From Burkholderia sp. H160 (lineage in GTDB: Bacteria; Pseudomonadota; Gammaproteobacteria; Burkholderiales; Burkholderiaceae), in the NCBI GenBank assembly GCA_000173575.1, contig ABYL01000044.1, forward strand, positions 1-48,572: a stretch of DNA of 48,572 nt, given 5' to 3'. Position 1 is the stretch's first letter; each line of letters opens with the position of its first letter. Under the pieces are notes generated by a model, which saw only the letters and a program-made list of their open reading frames with translations, did not search any database and had not been told where the DNA came from. Positions 25,388-34,377 of this stretch are shown here, piece by piece. Both the position numbers and the translations under genes were made by a program.

Positions 25388-26920
25388 TCAGGCGGCCATC
25401 CCCGTAGCGCTGGCAAGGCTCTCTTCATTGACGTCTGTGTGACGAAGAACGCCGGTCGGCCGTCCGGAAAGGTCAAATGCGAGCACCGTGTCACAAAGTT
25501 CGACCAGTTCCACGTACTCAGTGGACCACCAGACGACTGCAGTACCCTGTCTGGCGAGCTTGCGAATGAGCGCGTAAATTTCCCGCTTGGTCCGAATGTC
25601 GACTCCGCGTGTGGGTTCTTCGAGCACCAGCAGTTGCGGTTTCAGATTCAGCCAGCGTGCAACGAGGATTTTTTGCTGCGTACCACCGCTTAAGGTTGCG
25701 GGGAGGTGCCATAGGGAGCCAGCACGTATCTTGAGCGCGTCGAGAAGGGTTTGCCCCTGTCGAAGCTCTTCGTCACGGGCTATCTTTTTTCGCTCAACGA
25801 TGCGCCGCGCTGCCATCAGGTTGTCGATGATGGGGAGCGTTGCAAGAATGCCCTTGTTTGCACGGTCGCCAGATATGTAGCCGACTCCGGCACGAGCTGC
25901 GCCCGACGGACCGCGATGCTTGACCTGTACGCCGGCGCGCTCGATATTCCATCGAGATTTTGGCCCGAGTCCCGTTAGCGCCTCAATGAGAGCAAGAGGG
26001 CCAGTCGGCGCGCCAGCGAGTCCGACAATGGCACCCGGATGTATTTCGAGTTTGACTTCATCGAGGCGGACAGTGATGGGCGTTGCGCCGTTGCCGCCGT
26101 TGTCTTGAGTTGTTTCGCAAGCTTCCCGAAAATCCGGTGCCGCTTCCGCGCTGACCTCGGTTTGTTGGTCAGGCTCGACTGATTGCCCCATATAGTCGAC
26201 GATTTCTCGGTCCGTGATGGCATCGAGCGGGGCTCGGTCGACGGCTGTTTTTCCGTCGCGAATGATGGTGCAGACGTCAGCGATCTGACGTATTTCGCGC
26301 ATGCGATGGGAGACGAACAGGACTGCGAGACTTGTCTGCGCTACCAGCCTTCGAATCACCGAAAACAGACGCCCGGTCTCGACCGCAGTAAGGTTCGCTG
26401 TCGGCTCGTCAAGCAGCAGCAGCTTCGCACCGGAGCGCAGTGCTCGGGCGATTTCCACGAGCTGTCGTTCGTGAAGCGACAACTCGCCTACCGGACGGCT
26501 AACCGATTCGCGGGCGAACTGTGGGTCAATCAGCGATAGGGCGTCAATCGCGAGAGCACGTGACGCTCGCTCGCTATAGGTTCCGAACGCGCGTTGCATC
26601 CGGGGCATTGCGATATTTTCCGCGACCGACAGATGAGGCAGTAATGCCAGCTCCTGGTTCACGACTGCAATCTCACCCGTATCAGCGGGTGATGCCGAGG
26701 AGTCACCGGGGTCCTGTCCGTCAAATTGAAGCGTGCCCCCATCCCGTTGATGCTGGCCAGAGATAATCTTGATGAACGTCGACTTCCCGGCTCCGTTCCC
26801 GCCGAGGAACGCATGCACCTCTCCCGGGCGGACAGACAGGTCGAAGCCCTTGAGGACGCTGGTGGCACCGAAGCTTTTGACGATTGACTTCGCGAGCAAC
26901 AACGCAGGTTGTTCAGACAT
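25388..26920 (-). CDS. Sugar ABC transporter ATP-binding protein, RbsA-like (two domains)
   Basis: A 510-residue double ATPase. Domain 1 has Walker A GGNGAGKST, a signature region LSLHERQLVEIARAL and Walker B LLLLDEPTANL. Domain 2 has a Walker A-like GLAGAPTGPLAL without the Lys, signature LSGGTQQKILVARWL and Walker B LLVLEEPTRGVD. A second domain lacking the Walker Lys is usual for this family. GGAG lies seven bases before the ATG, which overrules a longer in-frame start. It is the first long gene of the leftward operon; a 141-base leader with a hairpin and a 21-codon frame precedes it. Confidence 0.92.
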   Translation of the reverse strand: MSEQPALLLAKSIVKSFGATSVLKGFDLSVRPGEVHAFLGGNGAGKSTFIKIISGQHQRDGGTLQFDGQDPGDSSASPADTGEIAVVNQELALLPHLSVAENIAMPRMQRAFGTYSERASRALAIDALSLIDPQFARESVSRPVGELSLHERQLVEIARALRSGAKLLLLDEPTANLTAVETGRLFSVIRRLVAQTSLAVLFVSHRMREIRQIADVCTIIRDGKTAVDRAPLDAITDREIVDYMGQSVEPDQQTEVSAEAAPDFREACETTQDNGGNGATPITVRLDEVKLEIHPGAIVGLAGAPTGPLALIEALTGLGPKSRWNIERAGVQVKHRGPSGAARAGVGYISGDRANKGILATLPIIDNLMAARRIVERKKIARDEELRQGQTLLDALKIRAGSLWHLPATLSGGTQQKILVARWLNLKPQLLVLEEPTRGVDIRTKREIYALIRKLARQGTAVVWWSTEYVELVELCDTVLAFDLSGRPTGVLRHTDVNEESLASATGMAA

Positions 26921-26961
26921 GGCAAATCTCCGTCGCGAAAATTGCGAACGAGCGTCTTCAA

Positions 26962-26987
26962 CTGCAGGCAACAAGAGCTGCCTGCAG
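26962..26987 (-). promoter_or_regulatory. Hairpin in the leader of the importer operon
   Basis: A perfect 9-bp stem (CTGCAGGCA / TGCCTGCAG) with an 8-base loop lies between the small leader frame and the ribosome site of the ATPase gene. There is no U-tract, so it looks like a folded leader element rather than a simple terminator. A role in attenuation or mRNA stability is conjecture. Confidence 0.4.
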
Positions 26988-27061
26988 CAAGTCACATTTT
27001 CCGAAGGCTTGACCGGGCGGCTGCAAATGCGCCGCGCCGAACTCGGTGATAGTCGTGCGCT

Positions 27062-27127
27062 TTAGCTCTGGACGAGCTTGTCGTGACAGGGCGATCGCTT
27101 ACGGGAAGAGGAAGTCAGGTAATCCAT
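27062..27127 (-). CDS. Candidate 21-residue leader peptide
   Basis: A 21-codon frame starts 207 bases upstream of the ATPase gene on the same strand. It has an excellent ribosome site, AGGAGA, five bases before the ATG, as strong as those of the real genes around it. The peptide, MDYLTSSSRKRSPCHDKLVQ plus Ser, has three consecutive Ser and one Cys but no striking codon run of one amino acid. It ends 74 bases before the hairpin. It could be a regulatory upstream frame, or a tiny protein. Confidence 0.45.
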   Translation of the reverse strand: MDYLTSSSRKRSPCHDKLVQS

Positions 27128-27316
27128 GAACGTCTCCTGTGCGGTTGCTGCACCGCGCAATATTTATATGCGGCAAGACTTTAGGCCACCAGGCAGCCTG
27201 ACACGGGTAACATTTCATCTGTTTTCGTGTCCGTATCGCTTGATGTCGAGGATGGCAGCGACCACCGTCCGAAGGCAATGCAGTTTTGTTCAATCGCGAC
27301 TGAAAAAAATTTGACC

Positions 27317-28219
27317 ATGCGAATTCCTCCGCTGAAGGCCATCATTGCTTTCGAGTGCATTGCACGCACGAAGAGTGTGAATCGAGCAGCAGAAGAGCTC
27401 GACCTTACGGCTTCGGCAGTCAGCCATCAGCTAAGCAATCTCGAATCGATGATTGGCCAATCGCTGTTTCAACGGACCGGGCGTGGTCTCGTCCTGACGC
27501 CAACCGGGGAGCGCTATCTGGCGGATGTCACGGGGTCGCTAGCAGACCTCAGTCGGGCAACCGAGCGGGCCTCGAGCCAGAAAGAAGTCGACATCCTGCG
27601 CGTGCACTCGAGCCCGAGCTTCGGCCTGATGTGGCTATTGCCCCGGCTACCCTCGTTTCAGGAAGCAAACGGCGACGTTCAGCTGAACGTCGCCTGTTCG
27701 TACGAGAACGTTTCGTTCTCGAACGGGTATTACGACATCGACATTCGTCACGGTTATGGAGAGTGGAGCAACCTGGAGGTTCGCACGATCCGGGGCGAAT
27801 TCATCGCGCCGCTGGCGTCGCCGGCATACCTGGAGCGGCATCCGGTGAAGACGCCGGAAGACCTTCTGGCCCAGCGGCTCGTCTATTCGGAGACGCCGCT
27901 CGTTCAGTGGCGGCAATGGTTTGGACGGGTCGGAGTTGCCGGTGCTAACAAGACGTTCGATTTTTCGTTCGACCGCTCCTACATGTCCATTGAAACGGCT
28001 TCGCTAGGACTCGGAATTGCGCTCGAAAGCGTGATGATGGCTTCGCAGAAGATAAAGGACGGCGCACTTGTGCAGGTCTTCGACGATAGCCATTCGGTCG
28101 AGGTCGGGGCTCATCATCTCGTTTACCCGAGCCAAAACGCCGAATTGCCTCGGGTTGCGAAATTTTTGTCCTGGATTGAAGGCGAAATCGAACGCTGCAA
28201 GCCGGGCTCACAGGGATAA
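27317..28219 (+). CDS. LysR-family transcriptional regulator (GcvA-like)
   Basis: A 300-residue LysR regulator. The N-terminal winged helix has NRAAEELDLTASAVSHQLSN (about residues 22-41), and the linker and effector domain begin near VDILRVHSSPSFGLMWLLPR. The short effector-domain segments DIDIRHGYGEW and SIETASLGLGIALES place it in the GcvA-like subgroup. The ATG chosen matches the usual LysR N-terminus (MRIPPLKAIIAFECIART); there is no clear ribosome site. It is divergent from the importer operon and 109 bases upstream of the SDR gene, so it probably controls both arms of this module. Confidence 0.9.
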   Translation: MRIPPLKAIIAFECIARTKSVNRAAEELDLTASAVSHQLSNLESMIGQSLFQRTGRGLVLTPTGERYLADVTGSLADLSRATERASSQKEVDILRVHSSPSFGLMWLLPRLPSFQEANGDVQLNVACSYENVSFSNGYYDIDIRHGYGEWSNLEVRTIRGEFIAPLASPAYLERHPVKTPEDLLAQRLVYSETPLVQWRQWFGRVGVAGANKTFDFSFDRSYMSIETASLGLGIALESVMMASQKIKDGALVQVFDDSHSVEVGAHHLVYPSQNAELPRVAKFLSWIEGEIERCKPGSQG

Positions 28220-28328
28220 CCCTTGGGGCTGAAAATTTCTCAGCTACGGTTGAAGGGAACTGCGTTGATGCAAGGTTCGCCGGCGGACAAACTTCGCCTA
28301 CACCTAGTTCATCAACGGAGACACCCAC

Positions 28329-29078
28329 ATGTTGCTCGAGAATCAAGTCGTTATCGTCACGGGCGCGGCATCGGCACGCGGAATCGGTAAAGCGACGGCA
28401 AAGGCGATGGCTGCGCAAGGTGCGCGCATTGCGATTCTGGATCTGAACCTGGCGGACGCAGAAAGCGCAGCACGGGACCTCGGGGAAGGTCATCTTGGTC
28501 TCGCATGCGACGTTACCGACAAGGAAGCCTGCGTTGCCGCCGCAGATGCTGTCGCAGCTAAACTCGGCCGAATCGACGTATTGGTTAATAATGCGGGAAT
28601 TACGCAGCCCATCAAGACGCTCGAAATCTCGAAGAACAATTTCGACGCGGTTGTCGGCGTCAGCCTGCTGGGCACGCTGTACATGTCGCAGGCGGTCATT
28701 CCCCACATGAAAAAGCAGCAACGGGGCAGCATCGTGTGCATGTCATCCGTTTCCGCGCAACGCGGCGGCGGCATCTTCGGCGGCCCTCACTACAGCGCAG
28801 CGAAGGCGGGCGTTCTCGGCCTCGCGAAGGCGATGGCCCGTGAATTCGGCGGTGACCATATCCGCGTCAATTCGATTACGCCTGGCCTCATCCAGACGGA
28901 CATCACGGGTGACAAGCTGACGCCTGAGATGCGCGCAGACATTATCAAAGGCATTCCGCTCGGGCGCCTCGGCGAGGCAAACGACATCGCCAATGCCTGC
29001 CTGTTCCTGGCAAGCGATCTCTCGTCGTATCTGACCGGTATAACGCTCGACGTCAACGGCGGCATGCTGATTCATTGA
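28329..29078 (+). CDS. SDR-family dehydrogenase, sugar/polyol module
   Basis: A 249-residue short-chain dehydrogenase. The cofactor loop is VTGAASARGIGKATA, with an Asp (ILDLN) after the second strand that favours NAD. Next are LVNNAGITQP, catalytic Ser in CMSSVSAQRG, and HYSAAKAG with Tyr-x-x-x-Lys. The end DVNGGMLIH is standard. GGAG lies eight bases before the ATG. It lies between LysR and an MFS carrier; oxidation of an alcohol on the imported compound is the likely step. Confidence 0.88.
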   Translation: MLLENQVVIVTGAASARGIGKATAKAMAAQGARIAILDLNLADAESAARDLGEGHLGLACDVTDKEACVAAADAVAAKLGRIDVLVNNAGITQPIKTLEISKNNFDAVVGVSLLGTLYMSQAVIPHMKKQQRGSIVCMSSVSAQRGGGIFGGPHYSAAKAGVLGLAKAMAREFGGDHIRVNSITPGLIQTDITGDKLTPEMRADIIKGIPLGRLGEANDIANACLFLASDLSSYLTGITLDVNGGMLIH

Positions 29079-29220
29079 AGTGACGTGCCCGCGTTCGCTT
29101 CCGACATTGCATAAACATACGACGCACTTGGACTAGCCGAGGCGTCTTGCCGCCAAAGCGGCATAGAGACATGGCGCTGTGCCCGCCGTCGTGACGGGCT
29201 CAGATGACAGGAGACACCCC

Positions 29221-30549
29221 ATGAAATCCAGACTGGCCACACCGGGAATCGGTGCAGACCTCTCGGCTTCGAGCGACTCATCAGACTTCGAAGCGCGAAC
29301 CTACGCGAGAGTCGCTCGTCGCCTCATTCCTTTTCTGATGCTGTGTTACCTCGGCGCGTATCTCGACCGGGTAAACGTGGGCTTCGCAAAGCTACAGATG
29401 CTCAACGACCTGCGTTTCTCCGAAACCATTTATGGCATCGGTGCAGGCATTTTCTTTCTGGGCTACTTCCTCTTCGAAGTTCCAAGCAATCTCATTCTGC
29501 ACAGAGTCGGCGCGCGAAATTGGCTCGCGCGAATCATGCTGACCTGGGCGGTGATCTCCGCGAGCTTTGTGTTCGTGAAAACGCCAACCACGTTTTATGT
29601 TCTGCGCTTTCTGCTCGGCGTTGCGGAAGCGGGGTTCGCCCCGGGCGTGATTCTGTACCTCACCTACTGGTTCCCGGCCGCCAGGCGCGCAAGAGCGCTC
29701 TCGATGTTTTTCATGGCTATTCCGATGGCCGGCATCCTCGGCGGCCCGCTTTCCGGCTGGATTATGCATTCCTTCCACGGAGCCCAGGGACTTGCGGGAT
29801 GGAAGTGGCTTTTCATGCTGGAGGCATTGCCCTCGTTGCTCCTGGGTGTCGCAATTTTTCTGTATCTCGACAACGGCATCGCCAGCGCTAAATGGCTCTC
29901 GGACGACGAAAAGGCACTCCTCAAGCGCAACGTGGAAAGCGATCGTACGGCGACCACCGAACACGTGTCCATTCGCGCCTTCGTCCGCGACCGCCGTCTC
30001 TGGCTGATGGCTGGAATTTACTTCTGTGTCGTTCTCGGTCAATACGGCCTTACGTTCTGGCTGCCGACAATCATCCGCCGCACAGGTGTCGCCGACCCGC
30101 TGTGGGTGGGTGTCCTGACCGCGATTCCGTACATTTGCGCCATCGTCGCGTTGCCCTTGCTCGGAAGCAGCGCCGATAAGCGCCGCGAACGCCGCTTGCA
30201 TCTGGCGATTCCGATGCTGGTTTCCGCCGCCGCGTTCGCCACGCTGCCGACGCTGGGAAGCGTGGTTGCATCGATTATCTGCGTGAGCATCGCCGCGGCC
30301 GGCATCCTCGCCTCCTCGTCATTGTTTTGGGCGCTTCCCACTGCCGTTCTCAGCGGCATGTCCGCGGCGGCCGGAATTGCTGCGGTGAACTGCTTCGCCA
30401 ATCTGGCCGGCTTTTTCTCGCCCGCCATTGTCGGATGGCTAAATGACCTCACCGGCACGGCGACAGCGGGCCTCATCTTCATTTCGACGGCCGTCGTGCT
30501 GGGCGCGGTGCTGGTGTTCTTCGTGCCCGCGAAGACGGTCAATCGCTGA
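29221..30549 (+). CDS. MFS transporter, anion:cation symporter type
   Basis: A 442-residue carrier with about 12 membrane spans. It has the family's early LIPFLMLCYLGAYLDRVNVG, where 'DR.N.g.A' is typical of the tartrate/phthalate/hexuronate symporter group. Next is NWLARIMLTWAVISA, then EAGFAPGVILYLTYWFP. A hydrophilic loop (about residues 200-245) separates the halves. AGGAGA precedes the ATG; 27 bases separate it from the transketolase gene. It is a second uptake route in a module that already has an ABC importer; a sugar acid is a plausible substrate. Confidence 0.9.
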   Translation: MKSRLATPGIGADLSASSDSSDFEARTYARVARRLIPFLMLCYLGAYLDRVNVGFAKLQMLNDLRFSETIYGIGAGIFFLGYFLFEVPSNLILHRVGARNWLARIMLTWAVISASFVFVKTPTTFYVLRFLLGVAEAGFAPGVILYLTYWFPAARRARALSMFFMAIPMAGILGGPLSGWIMHSFHGAQGLAGWKWLFMLEALPSLLLGVAIFLYLDNGIASAKWLSDDEKALLKRNVESDRTATTEHVSIRAFVRDRRLWLMAGIYFCVVLGQYGLTFWLPTIIRRTGVADPLWVGVLTAIPYICAIVALPLLGSSADKRRERRLHLAIPMLVSAAAFATLPTLGSVVASIICVSIAAAGILASSSLFWALPTAVLSGMSAAAGIAAVNCFANLAGFFSPAIVGWLNDLTGTATAGLIFISTAVVLGAVLVFFVPAKTVNR

Positions 30550-30575
30550 ACGAACTCTTTCAAGGAGACGAGTAA

Positions 30576-31427
30576 ATGAGTACAACCGTCATCGAGGATG
30601 TGTCGCTCGCCGAGCGCGCATACCGCATCCGCCGCAACGCCCTCCTGATGGGCGAAGTACAGGGACAGGGTTATATCGGTCAGGCGCTCGACATCGCTGA
30701 CGTTCTCGCTGTGTCGTATTTCGGCGCAATGAATTACCGCGCAGCCGATCCAGACTGGGAGGACCGGGACCGCTTCCTGTTGTCGAACGGTCACTACGCC
30801 ATCGCGCTTTACGCCGCGCTGTTCGAAGCCGGTATCCTTCCCGAAGAGGAGCTGGAGACCTACGGCAGCGACGACAGCCGTCTGCCGATGTCCGGGATGG
30901 CGAGCTATACACCGGGAATGGAAATGTCCGGTGGGTCGCTCGGCCAGGGACTAACGATTGCCGTGGGCCGTTGTCTCGGACTCAAGCGCAAAGGCTCCAG
31001 ATCGTTCGTGTACACGCTCTTCTCCGACGGCGAACTCGATGAAGGAGCCATCTGGGAAGGCCTCCTCTCAGCGGCGCACTGGAAGCTGGACAACCTGATT
31101 GCGATGGTCGACGTCAATAACCAGCAGGCCGACGGCCCGTCGACGCAAATCATGGCCTTCGAGCCGCTCGTTCCGAAGCTCGAAGCATTCGGCTGGTACG
31201 TGCAACGCGTGAACGGGAACGACATCGATGCCGTGAAGACGGCCTTCGACAACGCCCGCATCCTGAAGGAGCCGAAGCCCCGAATCATCGTGTGCGACAC
31301 GAAGATGGGCTGTGGCGTGCCTTTCCTGGAGCAACGGGAAAAGAACCACTTCATCCGGGTGGACGCACATGAATGGAAGCTGGCGCTGGATGCACTTGAT
31401 GAAACTTTTGCAGGGAGCAAAGCATGA
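30576..31427 (+). CDS. Transketolase, N-terminal (TPP-binding) subunit
   Basis: A 283-residue subunit with the thiamine-diphosphate domain of a split transketolase. Motifs are LLSNGHYAIALYA (His73), MSGGSLGQGL near residue 118, and the metal/TPP motif SDGELDEGAIWE (from 150) ending with the NN at 181-182. The usual first Gly of GDG is Ser here. AAGGAGA precedes the ATG. It overlaps the C-terminal subunit by ATGA, so the two should be made in equal amount. Split transketolases often serve specialised pathways rather than the pentose phosphate cycle. Confidence 0.9.
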   Translation: MSTTVIEDVSLAERAYRIRRNALLMGEVQGQGYIGQALDIADVLAVSYFGAMNYRAADPDWEDRDRFLLSNGHYAIALYAALFEAGILPEEELETYGSDDSRLPMSGMASYTPGMEMSGGSLGQGLTIAVGRCLGLKRKGSRSFVYTLFSDGELDEGAIWEGLLSAAHWKLDNLIAMVDVNNQQADGPSTQIMAFEPLVPKLEAFGWYVQRVNGNDIDAVKTAFDNARILKEPKPRIIVCDTKMGCGVPFLEQREKNHFIRVDAHEWKLALDALDETFAGSKA

Positions 31428-32425
31428 ACTCGGTAGTCGATAAAAAGCCGCGCCTGAAGACCTCCGCAATGATTGCGTCCATCGCCGGCGAAGGCCAGGT
31501 AACCCGCTCCGCGCCGTTCGGACATGCACTCGTCGAATTGGCTCGCACGAAGCCAAATGTCATTGGCATGACGGCCGATTTGGGCAAGTACACAGACCTT
31601 CATATCTTCGCGAAGGAGTTTCCAGAGCGGTACTACCAGATGGGCATGGCGGAGCAACTTCTCATGGGCGCCGCTGCTGGCTTCGTCCACGAAGGCGCGC
31701 AGCCGTTCGTCACCACCTATGCAGTGTTCGCGACGCGTCGGGCGTACGACTTCATTCATCAGACCATCGCCGAGGACAACCTCGATGTCAAAATCGTCTG
31801 CGCGCTGCCGGGCCTGACGACCGGATACGGGCCGAGCCACCAGGCCGCTGAAGACCTGACGCTCATGCGCGCGATGCCGAACATGACGGTGATTGACCCG
31901 TGCGATGCCCTCGACATTGAACAGATGGTGCCAGCCATCGCGGCGCATAAGGGTCCGGTGTATGCACGCCTTCTGCGTGGCAACGTTCCCGCGGTGCTCG
32001 ACGAGTACGACTATCAGTTCGAACTCGGTAAAGCAAAAATGCTGCGCGATGGCAACGACGTTCTCATCATCTCGTCCGGCATCATGACCATGAGGGCGCT
32101 GGAAACTGCGAAAGCGCTGGAGACGGACAAGGTGGACGTCGCGGTGCTGCACGTTCCGACCATCAAGCCACTCGATACAGAGACCATCATCCGCGAGGCA
32201 ATGCGGACCGGTCGCATGGTGGTCGTCGCCGAGAACCATACGGTCATCGGCGGTTTGGGTGAAGCTGTTGCAACAACGCTCTTGAGCGCTGGCGTTTCAT
32301 GCACGTTCAAACAGGTTGCTCTCCCTGACGAATTCCTGGACGCCGGAGCCCTGCCGACGCTCCACGACCGTTATGGCATTTCGACAGCTGCCATAGCGGC
32401 CCAAATCAAGCAGTGGCTGGCTTAA
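31424..32425 (+). CDS. Transketolase, C-terminal subunit
   Basis: A 333-residue partner subunit with the pyrimidine-binding and C-terminal domains. The catalytic Glu is Glu77 in QMGMAEQLL, followed by FVTTYAVFATRRAYD, TTGYGPSHQAAEDL (His for substrate contact) and DPCDALDIEQM. A C-terminal VVAENHTVIGGLGEAVA matches the family. It is the last gene of the rightward arm. With the SDR and the lactonase-like hydrolase in the same module, it probably cleaves or joins a ketose unit of the imported compound. Confidence 0.9.
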   Translation: MNSVVDKKPRLKTSAMIASIAGEGQVTRSAPFGHALVELARTKPNVIGMTADLGKYTDLHIFAKEFPERYYQMGMAEQLLMGAAAGFVHEGAQPFVTTYAVFATRRAYDFIHQTIAEDNLDVKIVCALPGLTTGYGPSHQAAEDLTLMRAMPNMTVIDPCDALDIEQMVPAIAAHKGPVYARLLRGNVPAVLDEYDYQFELGKAKMLRDGNDVLIISSGIMTMRALETAKALETDKVDVAVLHVPTIKPLDTETIIREAMRTGRMVVVAENHTVIGGLGEAVATTLLSAGVSCTFKQVALPDEFLDAGALPTLHDRYGISTAAIAAQIKQWLA

Positions 32426-32876
32426 AGATCGGCTCGAAAATTGGCGTTCACGCGTAGAAAATTCGAACGCCAGCGACACTCCTTGGGCGTGCATTAGACA
32501 CGCGGAATTCTCGGCCAGAATAGCTCGTTGGCAGGTGGAGAAGTGGCTTGGCAGCACATCGTCCGCATCGCCGCCTGAACAAAATGCGGTCGCGATTGAT
32601 GGCGACACGGCCGTGGTCAAGCGAAAAACTGCCAAGCCCAAAACAAATGAAGCATTGCCGCTGGCTCCGTATGCGACTCGGCGAACGTCTGCTGCCGAGC
32701 GGGCTGCGGACAGTTAGAATGAATGCCGTGACTGACCGGGATGGGTCGCTTTGAATCGATCCCCCATCCGAGCCGCGCGTTCCTGCGTCTGCTTTTCCGC
32801 CATGTGCGAGACGTACACTGGCCGGGGCGTCCATTCTTCGAATGGCCGCCCCTTTCACTCGCCATTGCGCATCGCT
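32426..32876. other. Intergenic region between the sugar and sulfur modules
   Basis: The 451 bases between the two convergent modules hold no gene I can support. A 7-bp inverted repeat (TGGCGTT / AACGCCA, 32440-32475 region) follows the transketolase gene, but its loop is too long for a good terminator. Frames on both strands lack ribosome sites and domain motifs. It may carry a degraded gene remnant. Confidence 0.5.
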
Positions 32877-34310
32877 TCAGGCGCTCGACGTCTCCCTGCG
32901 CCACACGCTCGCTGCATACGCGGATTCATCGAATTCGGCGGGCACGTCCGCCGCGAGCCGCCGCGCATGCGAATCGATATCGGCGAGAAACAGATCGCGG
33001 CTGATACGTCGCACTACCGCGGGAATATCGCGTTTCATGCTCGGCACGTCACCGACGGGCACGCCCGCGCTGACGAAACCTGCCGGATTGTAAACGTGGA
33101 TGTCCTTCAGATAAGGCGCCCGCCCCTCGACCTTTTGCTGGTATTCGAGTGCCGAGCCGAGATACGGATGCGCGCCGAGCTCGTCATCCGCATCGCCTTC
33201 CGGTGGCGTGAAGCGGTCGCGCCACAACAGGATCTGCGAGGCAAACCCCGCAAGCTCGGGACGCGCGGCCGGATCGATGAAATAGCCGGTGCCCGCGATC
33301 GCGAAGTCGAAACGGAACGAATCACCCGCGGCGACGGCTTCGATCTGCCCTGCCGTTTCTCGCGCGGATTCCCATTGCGTGCCCGGATGCAGATGGAAAT
33401 TCTCGAAGCGCGTCACGCGTTCGATCGAATCCAGCGGCGCCGTCGAGCCCGAGCGCTTGAAGCGCAACGCCTGCGCCCAGCGCAGCGCGTCGGGCAGATC
33501 GAAGTAGTTGTCGTACGCGCCCGGATAGGCGCGCGCGCGTGACACAGGCGTGGCCGCGAGCGACGCACGACGCGCGAACAGATGCACCTCGGCAGCCCCC
33601 GCTTCGAGCGCGGTCGCGGCGGCGTCGAACGCGGACGCGGCGCCGCCCAGTACCGCGACCGACTTACCGCGCAGCGCCGCGAAGTCGATCGCATCGGAGG
33701 TATGCGCGACGAAGCGCGCCGGCAGTTGCGCGAGCACAGGCGGCACGAATGCGCCGCCATTTCCTGCCACGCCGTTGCACAATAGCAACTTGCGAGCCGT
33801 TTCCACGTGGATGCTTCCGTTCACCTCCAGATGCACACGGAAATGCGTGTCCTGCGGCTCGATACGCACGAGCCGCGTGCCGTAGCGAACGGGAATCTGC
33901 AGAAACTCGCGATACCACGCGAGATACTCGGCCCATCGTTCGCGCGGAATGCGATCGATCTCCTGATAGGACGCCTCGCCGAAGCGCGCCTCGTACCATG
34001 CGCGAAAGCCCAGTCCAGGCAAGCCGCCTTCCGGCCCGACGAGAATCTTCGGTGTGCGCAGCTTGTTCATGCGCGCGCGGTTCAACCACACGCCGGCCTT
34101 CGCCGCACTCGCGGCCGCGTCGATCACGCTGACGCGGCCGATGCCGGCGCGTCGCAGCGCAAATGCGAACGCGCACCCCGTCTGCCCGCCGCCCACAATG
34201 AAGACGTTGTGATCGATGCCGGGCCGCTCGGGCACCCAGTTATCGGGTGCGGGTCCGAGCAGTTCGAGCGCTCGGCGCGCGTCGCGATCCACTTCGGAAG
34301 TCTGTGTCAT
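32877..34310 (-). CDS. FAD/NAD(P)-dependent oxidoreductase (flavin monooxygenase-like)
   Basis: A 477-residue flavoprotein. FAD is bound by IVGGGQTGCAFAFALRRAGI near residue 40 and NAD(P) by VAVLGGAASAFDAAATA near 200; a later FAIAGTGYF resembles the ATG strand of flavin monooxygenases. The front part has VWLNRARMNKLRTPK and GLGFRAWYEARFGE. The ATG at 34310 is preceded by AAGGAAA. It is the last gene of a leftward operon with rhodanese, PLP lyase, cupin dioxygenase and ATPase. It may oxidise a sulfur atom on an intermediate; that is inference from neighbours. Confidence 0.85.
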   Translation of the reverse strand: MTQTSEVDRDARRALELLGPAPDNWVPERPGIDHNVFIVGGGQTGCAFAFALRRAGIGRVSVIDAAASAAKAGVWLNRARMNKLRTPKILVGPEGGLPGLGFRAWYEARFGEASYQEIDRIPRERWAEYLAWYREFLQIPVRYGTRLVRIEPQDTHFRVHLEVNGSIHVETARKLLLCNGVAGNGGAFVPPVLAQLPARFVAHTSDAIDFAALRGKSVAVLGGAASAFDAAATALEAGAAEVHLFARRASLAATPVSRARAYPGAYDNYFDLPDALRWAQALRFKRSGSTAPLDSIERVTRFENFHLHPGTQWESARETAGQIEAVAAGDSFRFDFAIAGTGYFIDPAARPELAGFASQILLWRDRFTPPEGDADDELGAHPYLGSALEYQQKVEGRAPYLKDIHVYNPAGFVSAGVPVGDVPSMKRDIPAVVRRISRDLFLADIDSHARRLAADVPAEFDESAYAASVWRRETSSA

Positions 34311-34377
34311 GTCATTTTTCCTTATTGGCAACGGCAATTCATCGTCCTTCCATTCGGGTCCCGCCGCGCAGCATGAG

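Larger units (their letters stand above)
26921..27316. other. Divergent regulatory region, importer operon / LysR gene
   Basis: The 396 bases between the RbsA-like ATPase and the LysR gene hold the hairpin and leader frame listed separately. The part around 27160-27240 is A+T-rich (GCAATATTTATATGCG near 27160-27175) and is the likely place for the two divergent promoters and a LysR operator. No exact T-N11-A site could be chosen with confidence. Confidence 0.5.

Noticed and set aside
25388-26920. Missing Walker A Lys in the second domain of the RbsA-like ATPase
   Set aside because: This is the usual state for RbsA-type proteins, so it is not a defect.
32448-32858. A 136-codon leftward frame between the sugar and sulfur modules
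   Set aside because: No ribosome site and no family resemblance; sequence is rich in Arg and Ser as in shadow frames.
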